64,000 nt of DNA from Fidelibacterota bacterium (GTDB lineage: Bacteria > Fidelibacterota > Marinisomatia > Marinisomatales > SCKK01): positions 1-64,000 of the forward strand of contig SCKK01000013.1 of the NCBI GenBank assembly GCA_004124475.1, given 5' to 3'. The notes under the pieces are model-generated. The model did no database searches, was not told where the DNA came from, and saw nothing but the letters and a program-made list of their open reading frames with translations. This document shows positions 1 to 10,400 of this stretch, in pieces. Positions within the stretch are counted from its first letter, which is position 1. Each line of letters starts with the position of its first letter. The position numbers and the translations under genes are program-made.

Positions 1-129
1 TTTTTCTCCTCTGCACTCAACGTTATCGCGGTTGCTTTACCCGTTTTTTTGTTCCTCCGTCAATTTACCAAATCATGATTACAGAAGAATATACTTTAAT
101 ACGCTAATTAATGCAACTAAACACTAGCG

Positions 130-420
130 CTAATCGCCTTTGTCGGGAAGGGGATTACATTTGAGACGGGAGGCATTTCCATCAAGCCTTCTAAGGCGAT
201 GGATGAAATGAAATACGACATGTGTGGGGCTGCTGCAGTGTTGGAAATTTTTAAAGCCGCCTATCAGTTGAAACCGAAAATGAACTTTGTAGAAGCTATT
301 GCTGACACATAAAACGTGCTCAGTGGACATGCATCCAAACCGGAACTCCACTACTGACGGGTCGGGATTTCGTTCTGGCGATAAGTTCTTCAATGTAGAA
401 TCAGGCTTAATATGCTCGAT
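130..420 (+). pseudogene. pepA: Decayed leucyl aminopeptidase (M17, PepA) fragment
   Basis: Reading from 130 gives an open frame to a TAA at 310-312 that carries the core signature of M17 cytosol aminopeptidases: [17 protein letters not shown] followed by [14 protein letters not shown]. In the family the Lys and Asp/Glu residues here bind the two catalytic metals. After the stop, homology continues in shifted frames (EN.LSGHASKP near 315-345, then a piece resembling the VEVLN.DAEG.L segment to about 418), with further stops. There is no N-terminal leucine-rich domain and no intact C-terminus, so this is a fossil, not a gene. The fragment has lost its start and lies upstream of the first GH130 gene. 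Confidence 0.8.
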
Positions 421-631
421 TTCTTTTTACTTATCTGTATAATTACTCGAGTACTAAATTAAACTTGCTATTACTCTTTAAATAACTGAAGCAATACATT
501 TAACAACAAATTTTTACTTGACATTATTGTGGAATCATAGATAACGTCGAACCGTTTCGATACATGTTATAATACAGCAAAGAATTTAGAAACGAGCCAT
601 AGTTAATTTCAGCATCTTTGACTCCTACCTT
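421..631. other. AT-rich spacer, no gene seen
   Basis: This stretch lies between the pepA fossil and the first GH130 gene. It is AT-rich and has no convincing ORF on either strand. It presumably holds the promoter of the GH130 gene, but no clean -35/-10 pair stood out. Confidence 0.4.
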
Positions 632-1594
632 GTGGGTAATTTTATTGATATGGAAAGTTTGAACAACTCTGTCATAAAACGTTACGAGGGAAATCCTATA
701 CTTACTAAAAAGGATGTCCCGTATCCAGTAGAAACGGTTCATAATGCATCTGTTATACAATATAATAGTCAATATATAATGCTATTTCGATCCCATAAGC
801 GTAATGGACGCTGTATCATAGGAATTGCTGATAGCGAGGATGGTTTTAATTTCAAGGTCCGATCCGAACCATTCATTGTACCTGCAACAAGGGGAGTATT
901 TTCAGTATATGAGGAATACGGGGTTGAAGATCCCCGTGCATGTAAGATTAACGACGAATATTTTATTACTTACAGTGCTTACTCAAAATACGGTGTTAGA
1001 ATAGGTTTAGCGAAAACTACGGATTTTGAGAAAATTGAACGGATTTCTCTTATTACGGAATCGGATCATCGCAATATTGTCATTTTTCCTGAGAAATTCA
1101 AGGGTCGTTTTGCTCGTCTGGATCGTCCTCATTCTGAAATTTCTCCCTGGTCAATCTGGATATCCTATTCACCGGATTTAATTCACTGGGGTGATTCCAG
1201 ACTCGTTATGAAACCGGAGCTTTATCATTGGGACGAGATGAAGATTGGTCCTGGAGCCACACCATTTAAAACGAAAGAGGGGTGGTTAAATATCTATCAT
1301 GGTGTATTTCCTACAATGAACGGCTCAGTATATAGGCTTGGTTTAGCTCTTCATGATTTAGAGGATCCGGCAAAAATCGTAGGAGTATCTGATGATTGGA
1401 TTCTTCAGCCTGAGGACCCATGGGAAGTTACCGGATATGTGAATAATGTGGTATTTACCTGTGGAGCCGTGCCTGAAAGTGACGGGACGGTAAAGATTTA
1501 TTGGGGGGGCGCTGATACGGTCATGTGCGTGGGAACTGCACGAATAGATGATCTGGTCGGGATGTGTTTAAAAAACTCCCGGGCACCGTTGTGA
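632..1594 (+). CDS. GH130 family glycosidase / mannosyl phosphorylase (copy 1)
   Basis: A 320-residue GH130 protein, a five-bladed beta-propeller family that phosphorolyses or hydrolyses beta-mannosides. The GVEDPRA motif near residues 97-103 carries the conserved catalytic Asp. Other family marks are IFPEKF, the W-SI-ISYSPDLIHWG blade, KIG.G.TP, GWLNIYHGV and the C-terminal YWGGADTV segment. No signal peptide is visible, so it should be cytoplasmic, acting on imported oligosaccharides. The start is taken as GTG 632; ATG 650 is equally possible because neither has a Shine-Dalgarno site. It is a paralogue of 20651-21559, clearly divergent from it. Whether it is a phosphorylase (GH130_1/2) or a beta-1,2-mannosidase cannot be settled by eye. 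Confidence 0.88.
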   Translation: MGNFIDMESLNNSVIKRYEGNPILTKKDVPYPVETVHNASVIQYNSQYIMLFRSHKRNGRCIIGIADSEDGFNFKVRSEPFIVPATRGVFSVYEEYGVEDPRACKINDEYFITYSAYSKYGVRIGLAKTTDFEKIERISLITESDHRNIVIFPEKFKGRFARLDRPHSEISPWSIWISYSPDLIHWGDSRLVMKPELYHWDEMKIGPGATPFKTKEGWLNIYHGVFPTMNGSVYRLGLALHDLEDPAKIVGVSDDWILQPEDPWEVTGYVNNVVFTCGAVPESDGTVKIYWGGADTVMCVGTARIDDLVGMCLKNSRAPL

Positions 1595-1655
1595 TATGCC
1601 GCAACAAAAAATTTGAATTACATCTTTATTTGATCGTTACTAAGTAAGTCAAGTA

Positions 1656-1775
1656 TTGGTGAAATTAAATATCCTAATAGAGGATAACACAAAATTGGAT
1701 GTTCATCTCAAAAAACCTTTAGGTGATTTGGGTTTTGACAATCCATCAATCCACTTTATTACAGTGGATAAATGA
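1656..1775 (+). other. Possible 38-39 codon ORF or gene remnant
   Basis: Between the GH130 gene and the repeat protein an open frame runs from TTG 1656/GTG 1659 to TGA 1773-1775. It encodes a peptide with protein-like composition (contains KLNILIEDNTKLDVHLKKP). No homologue is recognised and there is no ribosome binding site. It may be a remnant of a longer gene or chance. Confidence 0.2.
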
Positions 1776-1802
1776 GTGAATAAACAAAATAAGGAGACTT
1801 GG

Positions 1803-4472
1803 ATGATGAATGATAATTTAAAGAAGTTTCTTGGAGTATGTCTGTTTTGTGCGTTGACGACAGGTACCGGTGTTGCTCAAATTGAATCTATTGGCGGTTT
1901 TGAGGGAGATCTGCCCTCCTACTGGACGATAGGTGCAGAGCCGGCAGGATCGACGTTAGAATGGGCGACGGATCAGTTTCGTTCCATGGGCCGATCATTG
2001 AAGATCACCAAGAGTGCCACATCAGAGGCTGCTGTCTGGGAGTCTGAGAATGCGGCTGATTTTTGGTCCCCTCAGCATTTAGCCAATGTGGATATGTTGG
2101 TAGGTGCGTATGTGAGGACCGAGAACGTAAACACGAATCCGGCGACTGATGATGAGAAGTGGTATATATCGTACACATTTTACAATGAGACTGGTGGTTT
2201 AATTGGTGAGACGATGTTACCAATAGATCAGAGTGTTGCGAGCAGTGGTGGATTTGTGGCGGATACGAATGATGTTGGAGCGACGATTCTTCCTGTGGAT
2301 TCATGGACGACGATCATGAAGTTTGTCGGTGGAAAGGATGCGACAGGTACGGTATGGGCGGATGATTTCATGCTGTATGGTCGTGGTGGCGCCTGGGCTG
2401 GACAGAACTGGAACACGTCTGTGGGAGTTCCCAGTGGATGGATATACTGGTTGCCGCCCAGCGGTGGTAATAATGGTGAGATAAACCACGGATATGAGAA
2501 CACGATAGTGACGGATGAAGAAGCACATTCCGGGTTATATTCATTGAAGTTTGATCTGCCGTTTGACCGTGAGCCACACGATGGGTTTGTGGGAACGAAG
2601 CGTTTCCTTTTTGGTGATGGCGCAGCAGGTAAGAATGCCAATACAGGTTCAGACATATCGGTGCTATCCGGAGTAGGTCCTGGAGATGTGCTGCGTGTCA
2701 GTGTCTGGGTGAAGGCGAGTAACCTTGTTCCCGATTCTGCAGCGGCATATCCTACGACATGGGCGTTTGGATTTACGTATGGATTCTGGAAAGGGAATGA
2801 TAACAACGATGGATTTAACAATATTTCTGGCTATCCAGTTGACATGCAGTTTGTGTTGCCCCCGGTCACATCATTTGACTGGACGCAGTATAATCTGGAT
2901 ATCACAGTACCGGATGATCCTGAGACCAGAGCAATCTCGATACGCCTCCATCCCTATGCAAGGTTCACAGGAACGGTATACTTCGATGACCTGACGGTTG
3001 AGAAGTTGGACATTCCTGCATTGACGTCTGCGGTTGGCGGTTTTGAGGGAGATCTGCCCTCCTACTGGGTGAAGGTCGGTGAACCGGCAGGATCCACATT
3101 GGAGTGGGCGACGGATCAGTTTCGGTCGATGGGACGTTCATTAAAGATCAGCAAGGATTCGACGTCCATGGCTGCGATGTGGGTGTCAGAGAACATGGCA
3201 GATTTTTGGTCACCGGTGCATAGCGCTAATGTGGATATTAAGATAGGTGCATATGTAAGGACTGAGAATGTGAACACAGATCCTCAGACTGATGATGAGA
3301 GGTGGTATATATCGTACACGTTTACCGACAGTTTAGGGCTGTTTATTGGTGAAACAAAGCTACCGATAGACCAGAGTGCTGCGAGCAATGGTGGATTTGT
3401 GGCGGATACGAATGGAGTTGGAGCGACTATCTTGCCGAGGAATTCCTGGATGACGAGTATTAAATTTGTTGGCGGTAAAAATGCGACGGGTACGGTATGG
3501 GCAGATGATTTCATGCTGTATGGTCGTGGTGGCGCCTGGGCTGGACAGAACTGGAACACGTCTGTAGGAGTTCCCAGTGGATGGATATACTGGTTGCCGC
3601 CCAGCGGTGGTAATAATGGTGAGATAACCCACGGATATGAGAACACGATAGTGACGGATGAAGAAGCACATTCCGGGTTATATTCATTGAAGTTTGATCT
3701 GCCGTTTGACCGTGAGCCACACGATGGGTTTGTGGGAACGAAGCGTTTCCTTTTTGGTGATGGCGCAGCAGGTAAGAATGCCAATACAGGTTCAGACATA
3801 TCGGTACTATCCGGAGTAGGTCCTGGAGATGTGCTGCGTGTCAGTGTCTGGGTGAAGGCGAGTAACCTTGTTCCCGATTCTGCAGCGGCATATCCTACGA
3901 CATGGGCGTTTGGATTTACGTATGGATTCTGGAAAGGGAATGATAACAACGATGGATTTAACAATATTTCTGGCTATCCAGTTGACATGCAGTTTGTGTT
4001 GCCCCCGGTCACATCATTTGACTGGACGCAGTATAATCTGGATATCACAGTACCGGATGATCCTGAGACCAGAGCAATCTCGATACGCCTTCACCCCTAT
4101 GCAAGGTTCACTGGAACGGTATACTTCGATGACCTGACGGTTGAGAAGTTAGCCACAATTGCAGTTGACGGAGAACAGGAGGATGGAATTCCCAAAACAT
4201 TTGAATTGGCGAATAACTATCCGAATCCGTTCAACCCAACAACAACAATTGGGTATGCCTTACCTCATGACGGAATGGTATCACTGATAGTATATAATCT
4301 ACTGGGTCAGCACATCAAAACACTGCTGCATAAATCAATGCCGGCAGGACGTTATGAAGTGATTTGGGACAGCAGAGATAAATACGGTAGAATGGTTCCA
4401 AGCGGTATTTATTTCTATAGTCTAAATACTGGAGACAGCAGGATTGTAAAGAAAATGATGTTCCTCAGGTAA
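1803..4472 (+). CDS. T9SS-exported protein with two tandem CBM-like domains
   Basis: A secreted protein of 889 residues. The start is ATG 1803, 6 nt after AAGGAG (1791-1796); the upstream GTG at 1776 has no such site. An N-terminal signal peptide ends near GVAQ. The body is two copies of a ~380-residue unit, each beginning with GGFEGDLPSYW and containing two jelly-roll-like segments that end in FDDLTVEKL, typical of carbohydrate-binding modules. The C-terminal ~75 residues are a type IX secretion sorting domain (NNYPNPFNPTTTIGY, then SGIYFYSL and a basic end). No catalytic domain is seen. A role as a surface glycan-binding protein is inferred from the layout and the GH/ABC neighbourhood. Confidence 0.85.
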   Translation: MMNDNLKKFLGVCLFCALTTGTGVAQIESIGGFEGDLPSYWTIGAEPAGSTLEWATDQFRSMGRSLKITKSATSEAAVWESENAADFWSPQHLANVDMLVGAYVRTENVNTNPATDDEKWYISYTFYNETGGLIGETMLPIDQSVASSGGFVADTNDVGATILPVDSWTTIMKFVGGKDATGTVWADDFMLYGRGGAWAGQNWNTSVGVPSGWIYWLPPSGGNNGEINHGYENTIVTDEEAHSGLYSLKFDLPFDREPHDGFVGTKRFLFGDGAAGKNANTGSDISVLSGVGPGDVLRVSVWVKASNLVPDSAAAYPTTWAFGFTYGFWKGNDNNDGFNNISGYPVDMQFVLPPVTSFDWTQYNLDITVPDDPETRAISIRLHPYARFTGTVYFDDLTVEKLDIPALTSAVGGFEGDLPSYWVKVGEPAGSTLEWATDQFRSMGRSLKISKDSTSMAAMWVSENMADFWSPVHSANVDIKIGAYVRTENVNTDPQTDDERWYISYTFTDSLGLFIGETKLPIDQSAASNGGFVADTNGVGATILPRNSWMTSIKFVGGKNATGTVWADDFMLYGRGGAWAGQNWNTSVGVPSGWIYWLPPSGGNNGEITHGYENTIVTDEEAHSGLYSLKFDLPFDREPHDGFVGTKRFLFGDGAAGKNANTGSDISVLSGVGPGDVLRVSVWVKASNLVPDSAAAYPTTWAFGFTYGFWKGNDNNDGFNNISGYPVDMQFVLPPVTSFDWTQYNLDITVPDDPETRAISIRLHPYARFTGTVYFDDLTVEKLATIAVDGEQEDGIPKTFELANNYPNPFNPTTTIGYALPHDGMVSLIVYNLLGQHIKTLLHKSMPAGRYEVIWDSRDKYGRMVPSGIYFYSLNTGDSRIVKKMMFLR
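1885..4152 (+). repeat. Internal ~1.14-kb direct duplication inside the CBM-like gene
   Basis: Two units are offset by 1143 bp (381 codons). The 3' portions (about 2360-3000 and 3503-4143) are almost identical, with about six substitutions seen by eye. The 5' portions (about 1890-2350 and 3035-3500) are clearly diverged. The frame is preserved throughout. Confidence 0.9.
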
Positions 4473-4479
4473 ACAAAAT

Positions 4480-4524
4480 CTATCGGGGGCGCCTATTATA
4501 AGGTGCCTCCGGTAGTTTTATTTT
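4480..4524 (+). terminator. Rho-independent terminator after the CBM-like gene
   Basis: A hairpin with arms 4480-4493 and 4502-4515 (14 bp, three of them G-U wobble), loop TATTATAA, followed by TTTTATTTT. It starts 7 nt after the stop codon of the T9SS-exported repeat gene. Confidence 0.85.
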
Positions 4525-4782
4525 AGACTTAGTCATGTCATTAGTAAAATAACGTCAATATAGTTGAACTGATTTCACCATCAGCTATGGCTTGGTATTC
4601 ATTGACTATAGAAAACACAAACGATCTTAAAATTTTTGGAAAACAAACTATCCATCCTGACCAGCTTTGAGAAAAAATTGAGTCCAGGTTTTATGGATCG
4701 TTGAGAAAATGACATGACTGTAGGTAATTTAATTACTACTGTTGATTCCGCAGGATCCAGTCCGTCAGCTGAAGGACACCAT

Positions 4783-7464
4783 GTGACGCGAATTACCAGT
4801 GCCAAGCTCTTCTTACTTTTATTATCTTTTATGAGTATTGCCCTATCCGGAACTACGGGGAAAATAGCCGGTAGACTCATTGATGCTGAAACACTTGAAC
4901 CTCTTATCGCGGCAAATGTTATCATTGAAGAAAGCAACATGGGAGCTGCAGCCGATATTGATGGTAACTATTTTATATTAAACATTCCACCTGGTACCTA
5001 CTCAGTCAGGGCATCTTATATTGGGTATACAACCGTTGTAATTAATGATATTAAAGTTTCAGTGGATCGGACGACACGTATTGATTTCCAATTGCGGTTG
5101 GAAGCATTGATGGGTGAAACGATTATTGCTGTAGCTGAGCGACCAATTGTACAAAGAGATCTCACTTCAACAATGTCGATAGTGAGTGGAGATGAGATAG
5201 CAATAATGCCTGTTGAAGATATTGAAGGAATCATCAATTTACAAGCAGGTGTCGTTGATGGTCATTTTCGCGGTGGACGAAAAAATGAGGTAAAATATCT
5301 GATTGATGGTGTTTCTGTAAATGATGTATTCTCCGGAGATTTTTCTATGAAGGCTGAAGTAAACAGCATTCAGGAAATTCAAATATTGAGCGGAACTTTT
5401 AACGCTGAATATGGTGAAGCACTTTCAGGTGTGGTAAACCAGATAACAAAAGTACCGGGTAATAAATATTCAGGTGAGATCTCAACTTATTCAGGTGATT
5501 ATATAAGTAATCGAAACAGTGTTTTCAAACATATTGATAACATTACTCCATCAGATTTGTATGATGTCCAGGCGAGTTTAAGTGGATCTGTTCCAGGAGT
5601 AGGAGATTTTCTAAAGTTTTATTTTTCGGGAAGATTCTTAAATAATCAAGGTTATATATTTGGTCAAAGAATATTTAATCCTCCGGATTCATCAAATTTT
5701 TCAGCAAACGATCCTAATGATTGGTATATCGGTGCAACTGGAAATAATGAATATGTAGCGATGAATTTTTCAAAACGGTTAAGCTTACAGGGTAAACTTC
5801 ACATAAAAGTGGGCAGCACAAAATGGGTTGTATTACAGGGATTGTATCAAAAGCGTGATTATCGGGAATATAATCATCGATATCAGCTAAATCCGGATGG
5901 TGATTATTTGAGTTTCCAGGAGGGCATTTTATTAAGTACCAATTATACACACATTATCAGCGCTTCTACATTTATTGATTTTAAAGGTTCTGCTTTCATA
6001 ACGGAGTCAGAGAGATATGTTTACAAGAATCCACTCGACTCACGTTATGTAGATCCGGATCGAAAAAGAGATGTAAGCGGAAATGCCTTTTTAACCGGAG
6101 GTACAGAAAATTGGTATTTTTTTCATCAAACGGAAACATATACAGGAAAAGTTGATCTCACTTCACAAGTTACCCATATCCATCAGATACAAACCGGTTT
6201 GGAATTACAATTTCATAAATTAGATTATAAAGATTTTCAAATTCATATCAACAATTTGAGTGGTCTCAATAATCTACCGTATTTATCGGAGCCCGGAAGT
6301 TTTGATCATAATATTTATAATAATAATCCTTATCAATTTGCAGGGTATGTCCAGGATAAGATTGAATTAGAATATTTAATAGTTAATATGGGAGTTCGTT
6401 TTGATTATTTTGAGCCTGATGGCAAAATATTAAATGATCCTGATGAAATTGCTGTTTTGGATGATCTAATCCCTCCATTTCCGGATTCTCTATTTACAAA
6501 AGCAAGCGCAAAATATCAGTTGAGTCCTAGAATAGGAATTTCATATCCTATGTCTGACCGAGGGGCTATTCATGTTTCGTATGGTCATTTCTTCCAGGTA
6601 CCTGCCTTTGAATTTTTATATCGAAATCCAAATTTTAGAATTCCTTTAACAGGAAATTATCCGGAAAATATTGGAAATGTGATTGGCAATGCAGACCTGG
6701 AACCGCAACGAACGACTGTTTACGAAATAGGACTTCAACAAGAACTCGCAGAGGGTATAGGTATAACCGCCACAGCCTACTATAAAGATATTCGAAACCT
6801 CTTAGGACAGGAACTTCATATAAAAAGTGAGTTTAAGAAGTTTGGTAAATATATTAACAGGGATTATGGCGCGGCACGTGGTTTTATAGTCTCCTTCGAA
6901 AAACGTTTAAGCAGTGGATTTGGTACGAATATAGATTATACATACCAGGTTGCAAAAGGTAATGCTTCAGACCCCAACGATGAATTTGAGAATGCACAAG
7001 CGAGCCCACCCATTGAGAGTAACAAACAACTTGTTTCCCTCGATTGGGATCGTACTCATTCTTTAAATTTCACGGTTACTGTAGGGAAACCTGGTGACTT
7101 TATATCAAGTTTTATCGGAAAGTTAGGTTCAGGACTTCCTTATACACCCTCTTTGCAAAACCAGAGAACTGGTCTGGAAAATAGTGATAATCGTCCCACC
7201 TTTTTCAATGTAGATTTGTTTGTTACAAAATATTTTACTATTTCCGGCAAGAATTTATCGGCTTTTATCAAGATTTATAATCTTCTTGATACAGCCAATG
7301 AAACAGGGGTTTTTGGAGATACAGGGAGAGCAGGATACACGCTCGATCTTACCAGGGCACAGGAAGCCCCCCGAGGTGTAAATACATTGAAAGAATATTT
7401 TACAAGACCGGATTTTTATTCAGCACCTCGACAGATTATTTTTGGCATCTTATATTCATTTTAG
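4783..7464 (+). CDS. TonB-dependent receptor with carboxypeptidase-like regulatory domain
   Basis: An outer-membrane transporter of about 893 residues. GTG 4783 is preferred: GAAGGA at 4771-4776 precedes it and the signal peptide (LFLLLLSFMSIALSG) begins just after it. The frame is open up to ATG 4714, but that start would put 23 polar residues before the signal. After the signal come a CarboxypepD_reg-like beta-sandwich (KIAGRLIDAETLEPL...), a plug domain (IVQRDLTST...; YLIDGVSVND; LSGTFNAEYGEALSGVVN) and a 22-strand barrel ending in an aromatic residue (ILYSF). The plug and the missing SusD suggest the CirA/FepA-like receptors common in Marinimicrobia-type genomes rather than a classical SusCD pair. 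The substrate is unknown; glycan is inferred from context. Confidence 0.9.
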   Translation: MTRITSAKLFLLLLSFMSIALSGTTGKIAGRLIDAETLEPLIAANVIIEESNMGAAADIDGNYFILNIPPGTYSVRASYIGYTTVVINDIKVSVDRTTRIDFQLRLEALMGETIIAVAERPIVQRDLTSTMSIVSGDEIAIMPVEDIEGIINLQAGVVDGHFRGGRKNEVKYLIDGVSVNDVFSGDFSMKAEVNSIQEIQILSGTFNAEYGEALSGVVNQITKVPGNKYSGEISTYSGDYISNRNSVFKHIDNITPSDLYDVQASLSGSVPGVGDFLKFYFSGRFLNNQGYIFGQRIFNPPDSSNFSANDPNDWYIGATGNNEYVAMNFSKRLSLQGKLHIKVGSTKWVVLQGLYQKRDYREYNHRYQLNPDGDYLSFQEGILLSTNYTHIISASTFIDFKGSAFITESERYVYKNPLDSRYVDPDRKRDVSGNAFLTGGTENWYFFHQTETYTGKVDLTSQVTHIHQIQTGLELQFHKLDYKDFQIHINNLSGLNNLPYLSEPGSFDHNIYNNNPYQFAGYVQDKIELEYLIVNMGVRFDYFEPDGKILNDPDEIAVLDDLIPPFPDSLFTKASAKYQLSPRIGISYPMSDRGAIHVSYGHFFQVPAFEFLYRNPNFRIPLTGNYPENIGNVIGNADLEPQRTTVYEIGLQQELAEGIGITATAYYKDIRNLLGQELHIKSEFKKFGKYINRDYGAARGFIVSFEKRLSSGFGTNIDYTYQVAKGNASDPNDEFENAQASPPIESNKQLVSLDWDRTHSLNFTVTVGKPGDFISSFIGKLGSGLPYTPSLQNQRTGLENSDNRPTFFNVDLFVTKYFTISGKNLSAFIKIYNLLDTANETGVFGDTGRAGYTLDLTRAQEAPRGVNTLKEYFTRPDFYSAPRQIIFGILYSF

Positions 7465-7499
7465 TTGTTTAATGCATAATACACCACCCATTTGAACCC

Positions 7500-10400
7500 G
7501 TGAGAGTATTACAAAACAAATATTCATTAAAAACATCCCTAATGATTTGCCTCATCTTTTCAGGGGCTATCAGTTTCAATTTTGTTTTTGCTCAAAGGAT
7601 TGTGGATTGGAATAAAGGCAATCATAATTATACTAAAAAAGGTATTATGGATGGTAATCTTGTTGAAACAGTTTATTATAATTTTGGCCAGATTGCGGAT
7701 TGGTTAAATGAACCCAGTCGGAGTGGTGTGTGGCCAAAGGGGACAAACCATACTTATGTGGATGGAGTTGCCATTATCGTACAGGCAGAAGCAGAAGATC
7801 CACAGGGAAACATCATTCATCCACTTGAGACTAATTATTATGAATATACACGGTTTGATCCATCTACAGGAGTGACCTATGGATGGTGGCCGCTTCCTGG
7901 CTATTCGGACCCATTTCAATCGAGTCCGGCACAGAGCGGCAGACCGGAAACCTGGCCTGATCATTGGCCGGATCGACCAGCTGATTGGGACGGTATTTGG
8001 AACGGGTTTTTCGGAAAAGGTGTCGAGAATGCAGATCTCGAAACTTATTTTGTATTTGATGATAATGAGGATCGTCAGTATATCATCAATAACAAGTATT
8101 ATCCGGATAGTGAAGATACGACCCGTGGGGGATTAGGTATGCAGGTGCGGGCACGCGGGTTTCAATGGTCGCAGGTTTTAGCGGAAGATGTCATCTTTTG
8201 GTATTATGAGATTACCAACATGAGTACCACTGACTATGAAAAAACTCTGTTTGCTCAATATGTAGATTGGGGCATCGGGGGACATGACAATTCTTCCAAC
8301 AATGCAGGTAACTTTGACGTACTCTTGGATATCTCCTATGCCTGGTCAACGGTTTCTTTTGGTAGCCCTGGACATTGGAGCCCCGTTGGTATGGCAGCAT
8401 ACGCTTTCTTGGAAAGTCCGGGAAAATCGTATGATTTTAAAGATAATGATCAGGATGGTCTTTGGGACGAACGAAGAGATAATGAAGCAGCAGTCTTTAT
8501 TGAGAATCCATCTGATGATCCATTCCTGGTAGATGTTTTTCAGGACACGTTAAATTTTAAAAACTTTTATGGATATTCCTGGAAACCTCATTGGGATGCT
8601 GATGAAAATGCCAATTGGCGAACCTATTTCGACATTGACGAGAACGGTAAATGGGATGAAGGAGAGCCATTATATGATGATGTCGGTACTGACGGAATAG
8701 GACCTTTTGATGATGATTACAATGGCCCTGACCTCGATGGATCAGAAGCAAATGGTATGCCGGATCAGGGTGAACCCAATTTTGGAATATTAGACAAAGA
8801 CGAATCAGACCAGTTAGGTTTAACCGGGTTTATCATTTTTCCGACACATAACCCCTATGATCTTGATAACGATGAGGAGAATTGGGGGGCGTTATCTGCG
8901 CTTCCAACACCGGTGCCTCAGGAACTTATTGGGGTCAATCTGGCAAACTTTTTTTCCTGCTATCTATTTCAACTAAACGGTCGTAATACTTATGGTCAGG
9001 AAACAGGGGAGACAGAGCGATTTTCAATGGCATTGATTTTTGGCATTGATAAAGATGATATATTTCGTAGAAAAAGGACGGTTCAGCAAATTTATAATGC
9101 CAACTATCGATTTGCGAAACCACCTGACAAACCGATAATCAAAGCGATTCCCGGGGACAGACGAGTTACACTTTATTGGGATGATAGAGCAGAAAAGACG
9201 TGGGATGCTTTTTATCAGAGATATAATTTTGAAGGCTATAGAATTTATCGTAGTACCGAACCTAATTTCTTAGAAAACAAACTCATAACGGACGCCTATG
9301 GAAAAGCTACATTTCGCAAGCCTATTGCTCAGTTTGATCTTATTGATGGCATTAAGGGACTCCATCCCATCGATGTTAATGGTGCTTTATTTGATTTAGG
9401 CAATGATTCCGGGCTCAAACATTCATACATAGATTCTACGGTAAATAATGGTCAGACTTATTATTATGCTGTCGTTGCTTATGACCAAGGGTTTACAACA
9501 ACTACGATAGAAGGAGAATTTTTAGGCATTCCGCCTTCCGAAACCAGCAGCACAATCAAGAAAAAAATCACAGGCGAACTTGAGACAGATATCAATACCG
9601 CTATTGTTACGCCGCGAGCTCCTGCTGCAGGTTATATCCCACCGGAAATAGAAAATGTTCAACATATAGGTCCTGGTACAGGCAGGGTAACCATCAATAT
9701 TCTTGATCCGGATTCACTAAAAGATAACCATACGTACCGACTTGAATTTGAGGATTTTTCAGCTTTTCACGATAATTCTAACCCCTCATATAGATTGATC
9801 GATTTTAGTGTTGGAGATACGCTCATTGAATTAACTACTCTGACTGGCATAAATGAACAAACTCCTGTTTTAGACGGTTTTGCTATTGATATTGAAAATG
9901 ACCCATCTGTAGTTATTGATTATGATAGGACGGGTTGGGAAACAGGAAACAGTAATTATATTGTTCAGGTTGGGTTTGATGAGCGTTTTGCAAATGCCTA
10001 CAAATCAAAGAGGGTGAATTATCCTGCTGACTTTGAGATTACTTTCACCACAGTTGCCTTAGGTGATACTTCCTTTCCATCTACACCTTTCAGTCAGCCG
10101 CAGCCTTCGAATATAACGATTAGAAACGTCACGGAAGGTACAGACAATATTCAATTTATTTTTCGTGATATCGCTGAGGATTCTATATTTAATGTTACAA
10201 ACCCCAATCCGGATGACATTGATGGTGATGCGATTTTTATTGTCTATGGGGATTCAGCAGGTAAATCAGCTACATCGTTCTCAGATTTAAGAGTAAGCTG
10301 GTCAGTTACATTCAAAAGGGATTCAACCATAGCTGATTCGTTACAACAACCTCCTGAAATAGGAGATATTTTCTTCGTTGCAACAAAAAAACCCTTTCGA

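Noticed and set aside
130-393. 87-codon frame on the - strand
   Set aside because: It is antisense to the pepA fossil, whose + strand homology is clear; the - strand product has no protein-like features.
2228-3964. Long - strand frames (197 and 226 codons) over the duplicated gene
   Set aside because: They are mirror shadows of the duplicated coding sequence, repeated only because the gene is repeated.
4714-4782. Upstream ATG for the TonB receptor
   Set aside because: It would place 23 polar residues before the signal peptide; GTG 4783 has a Shine-Dalgarno site and gives a normal signal.
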